A stretch of DNA of 64,000 nt from an uncultured Flavobacterium sp. (GTDB lineage Bacteria > Bacteroidota > Bacteroidia > Flavobacteriales > Flavobacteriaceae), in contig NZ_OY730232.1 in the NCBI RefSeq assembly GCF_963422545.1, forward strand, positions 305,239 through 369,238, in the 5' to 3' direction. Of this stretch, positions 61,760 to 64,000 are shown one piece after another. The position numbers and the translations under genes are program-made. Below the pieces are notes generated by a model, which did no database searches, had not been told where the DNA came from, and was given only the letters and a program-made list of their open reading frames with translations. How positions within the stretch are numbered: position 1 is the first letter of the stretch; every line of letters begins with the position of its first letter.

Positions 61760-63558
61760 TTTCTTTTATAATATTGTTCTATAATATACCAGGCTTTCTT
61801 TTTTTCTCCTTTTTCAGACAACAATCCTTTTCTGTTATATCCTTTTTGATACACTTGATTCATTCTTCCCAATGATTTGTAATCAAATAACAGCCAGGGA
61901 GAGATTCCGCATAAGTTTGGAATAGTCTTAAATAATTCTATTTGATCCTTGTAAATTTGTTCCTGATATCCTTCTGTCCAATAAGCCGCTTCATCACTTG
62001 GTCCGGCATTATTTCCATAGACCGCTTCTCCTCCAAACTCAGAAATAAATACCGGTTTATCAGGATAAGCAAAGTTCCATTTTACCTCTGATGGTTTGCC
62101 CTGCCACGGATCATACCATCCGATATACTCGTTAATGCAAATCAGATCAGAATATTCATAAAGTGTGTCCCACACCTTAAAGGAGTTATCCTTGTAGGAT
62201 TGTGTATTGATCACATGGGTAATCAGTCGGGTTGAATCTAGTGCCTTACATTTTTGGGTTAACGCAATAAGAGCATTATTCCGATTTGGTGTTCCCGGAT
62301 ATGTTTCATTTGAAAGACTCCAAATTACAACTCCACAATGATTTTTGTCTCTATGAACCATTTCTTTCAGCATAGTCTCCATCTTTATTTGAACAAGACT
62401 GTCTGAAAACTGAATATGCTGATAAATGGGAAGTTCACTCCAAACCATTAAACCCATTTTTTCAGCTTCCTTTATTATGTTTTCATTATGCGGATAATGG
62501 GCAAGACGAACAAGGTTACATCCTAATTCTTTTGCTGCATTCAACAATACTAAGGCATCTTGTTTTGAATAAGCCCGCGCTCCTTTATATGGATTTTCTT
62601 CGTGAATATTCACTCCTTTAAAAAAGATTTCTTTTTTATTGAGCAGCACTTTATTTCCTTGTACTTCAATAGATCTAAACCCAATAGTATCTGTAACAGT
62701 ATCTGTTTCGCTTTCAATTATTACTTTATAAAGCTTAGGATTTTCAGGGGACCAAAGCTTGAAGTTTGAATCAAACTCAACATTGGCATATCCAATATCA
62801 TTTGATTCTATTTTATAAGATTTGTTAAGTTCCGGAATCTTTATTTTAAGCTTTTGCTTTTTATTTGTTCCATTTAACTGTATCCATCCCGAAACTTTTT
62901 TCAGACTTCCTTTTTTTAATTGAATAGCATAATCTTCAATAAATGTTTTATTCGTTTCAATCAAATTAACATCGCGGGTTATACCGCCATAATTGAACCA
63001 ATCATAACCTGCACCAGGCAAACCGTTTTGCGACCGACTGTTATCTACTTTTACGATTAGGGAATTCTCTCCATTTTTTACCTTATTGGTAATTTCGAAC
63101 TCAAATGGAGTAAATCCTCCTTCGTGACTGCCTATTTTTTCTCCATTAAGATATACAGTAGCTAAATAATTTACTGCGCCAAAATGAAGAAACAATCTTT
63201 TCTCATCATTAGGTTTATAATTGAATACTTTCTTGTACCAAACAACTCCTTCAAAATAAGTTAGTTCTCTTAATTGCGAATTAAAATCAGCCGGGACTTT
63301 TAAAACTGGTCCGCCATCAAAGGAATACTCAACAAAGTCAGTTTTCTTTTGCGGTTTTTTCTCTAACCAGACTTGTTTCCACTCGCCAATATTTGTTGGA
63401 TCAAGAATAACCTGCCAGTCGCCATTTAAACTTACTAAGTTTCGGGACTCAACATTGATTATAGCAGTTTGTGCCTGTAAATAATTCCCAAAACAAAGAA
63501 TAATCAGAACAGCCAGTTTCTCTATTTTCAGTACTATTTTCTCTGTTCTTTTATGCAT
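61756..63558 (-). CDS. Exported GH2-family glycosidase (β-galactosidase/β-glucuronidase-like)
   Basis: 600 residues with a signal peptide (CFGNYLQAQ). Jelly-roll domain at ~30-200 (VVWYKKVFNYKPNDEKRLFL, VYLNGEKIGSHEGGFTPFE), immunoglobulin-like domain at ~205-300, TIM barrel from ~305. Glu418 in LSNET is the acid/base and Glu507 in ISEFGGEA the nucleophile. LVRLAHYPHNE is the family's conserved barrel segment. The protein is short for GH2 and ends with the barrel, as in many β-glucuronidase-like members, so removal of glucuronic acid or galactose side chains is possible. First gene of the GH2-esterase-SGNH run. Confidence 0.87.
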   Translation of the reverse strand: MHKRTEKIVLKIEKLAVLIILCFGNYLQAQTAIINVESRNLVSLNGDWQVILDPTNIGEWKQVWLEKKPQKKTDFVEYSFDGGPVLKVPADFNSQLRELTYFEGVVWYKKVFNYKPNDEKRLFLHFGAVNYLATVYLNGEKIGSHEGGFTPFEFEITNKVKNGENSLIVKVDNSRSQNGLPGAGYDWFNYGGITRDVNLIETNKTFIEDYAIQLKKGSLKKVSGWIQLNGTNKKQKLKIKIPELNKSYKIESNDIGYANVEFDSNFKLWSPENPKLYKVIIESETDTVTDTIGFRSIEVQGNKVLLNKKEIFFKGVNIHEENPYKGARAYSKQDALVLLNAAKELGCNLVRLAHYPHNENIIKEAEKMGLMVWSELPIYQHIQFSDSLVQIKMETMLKEMVHRDKNHCGVVIWSLSNETYPGTPNRNNALIALTQKCKALDSTRLITHVINTQSYKDNSFKVWDTLYEYSDLICINEYIGWYDPWQGKPSEVKWNFAYPDKPVFISEFGGEAVYGNNAGPSDEAAYWTEGYQEQIYKDQIELFKTIPNLCGISPWLLFDYKSLGRMNQVYQKGYNRKGLLSEKGEKKKAWYIIEQYYKRK

Positions 63559-63678
63559 TTCTTTTTGGCTATTCTATTAATTTCATCATTCTGATGCAAG
63601 CGAAGTTTGGTTAACCGAAAAACGAAACCTGCAAAGAGAAAATACAACGTTTATCCAACTACTAAAATACTAAATTCT

Positions 63679-63872
63679 AACCCGTTGGGTGTAATTATTT
63701 TAACACATAGAAACATAGCTTTTGTTTACTTAAAAAAGGCGTTTCACTTATTTAAAATGCACATAGCCATCTATGTGAAAGAAATATATTTCTTTTTTGT
63801 ATCCTTTTTTACACATAAAATCTATGTTTCTATGTGTTTAATATTTTTTTTATGAATTACCCTCAGCGGGTT
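63679..63872. repeat. Intergenic inverted-repeat element, copy 2
   Basis: The same element as at 58950-59108, but with its outer ends intact: AACCCGTTGGGTGTAAT (63679-63695) mirrors ATTACCCTCAGCGGGTT at the right end, and the inner arms TTAACACATAGAAACATAG and CTATGTTTCTATGTGTTTAA follow. GGCGTTTCACTT and CACATAG...CTATGTG are inside. About 194 bases in length. Confidence 0.85.
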
Positions 63873-64000
63873 AAATTCTAATTGTTGACTTCATTCTTTA
63901 TTTAACCTTTTGAGTATAATTTAATTATTTTATCACACCAACAAATCCTCCTCTTGAAAGACACTCTACTTTCACTATGCTTCCTTTTTTGATTTTTATT
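63873..64000. other. Right edge of the window, no gene seen
   Basis: AT-rich, no open frame of note. The last ~60 bases may belong to a neighbouring minus-strand gene that lies outside. Confidence 0.4.

Noticed and set aside
1..64000. CRISPR arrays, rRNA genes, complete insertion sequences, integrases
   Set aside because: None seen. The only repeats found are the hcp block, the SprB super-repeats and the two inverted-repeat elements.

Overview
The window comes from a Bacteroidota genome, most likely Flavobacterium or a close relative. The base composition is AT-rich. There are type IX secretion (T9SS) sorting signals, SprB-type repeats, many short lipoprotein signal peptides, and a type VI secretion system of the Bacteroidota-specific subtype iii (T6SSiii). 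Species identity was not tested.

Layout. (1) 1-11419, minus strand: three tightly packed genes for large exported proteins. They are a five-FN3-domain protein, a SprB-repeat protein with a T9SS sorting tail, and an FN3 protein carrying an HELGH zinc-metallopeptidase domain that runs off the left edge. (2) 11420-12214: non-coding, with what looks like the 3' end of a tRNA-Ser followed by a strong terminator, a possible integration scar. (3) 12215-22312: a polymorphic toxin cassette: VgrG, a helical adaptor-like protein, an Rhs protein with a deaminase-like tip and its probable immunity gene. Behind these lie a decayed orphan Rhs tip (GIY-YIG nuclease) and three small immunity-type genes, including Imm51 and SUKH families. 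(4) 22388-37399: T6SS cargo islands: Hcp-1, a phosphodiester-glycosidase-like cargo protein with lipoprotein and membrane neighbours, a PAAR-like/lysozyme effector with an overlapping periplasmic immunity gene, a DUF2235 (Tle1) lipase with a DUF2931 lipoprotein, a second VgrG and Hcp-2. Several gene scraps show modules being duplicated and swapped. (5) 37610-52304: the T6SSiii structural cluster. TssE-F-H-G-N-K-O, two further inner-membrane proteins, TssR and an unnamed membrane protein run on the minus strand; TssB and TssC run divergently on the plus strand. (6) 52645-63558: two lipoproteins and a plant-polysaccharide set: GH12 lipoprotein, GH43, SRPBCC protein, AraC regulator, SGNH esterase, a two-domain carbohydrate esterase and a GH2 enzyme. 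Two copies of an intergenic element with terminal inverted repeats bracket the last three genes.

How it works together. TssB/C make the contractile sheath, Hcp the tube, VgrG plus PAAR-like or Rhs proteins the spike, TssE/F/G/K the baseplate, TssN-R-type proteins the envelope complex and TssH (ClpV) recycles the sheath. The cargo genes between the Hcp/VgrG copies encode proposed antibacterial toxins (lysozyme, lipase, deaminase, possible glycosidase), each next to a candidate immunity gene. The right-hand enzymes would deacetylate and cut xylan- or xyloglucan-type polymers. No SusC/SusD pair is present in the window.

Candidates for something new are the FN3/SprB/metallopeptidase trio, the phosphodiester-glycosidase cargo, the adaptor-like proteins at 19185 and 29310, the unnamed protein at 37610 beside tssR, and the ClpV whose first ATPase domain looks catalytically degenerate.
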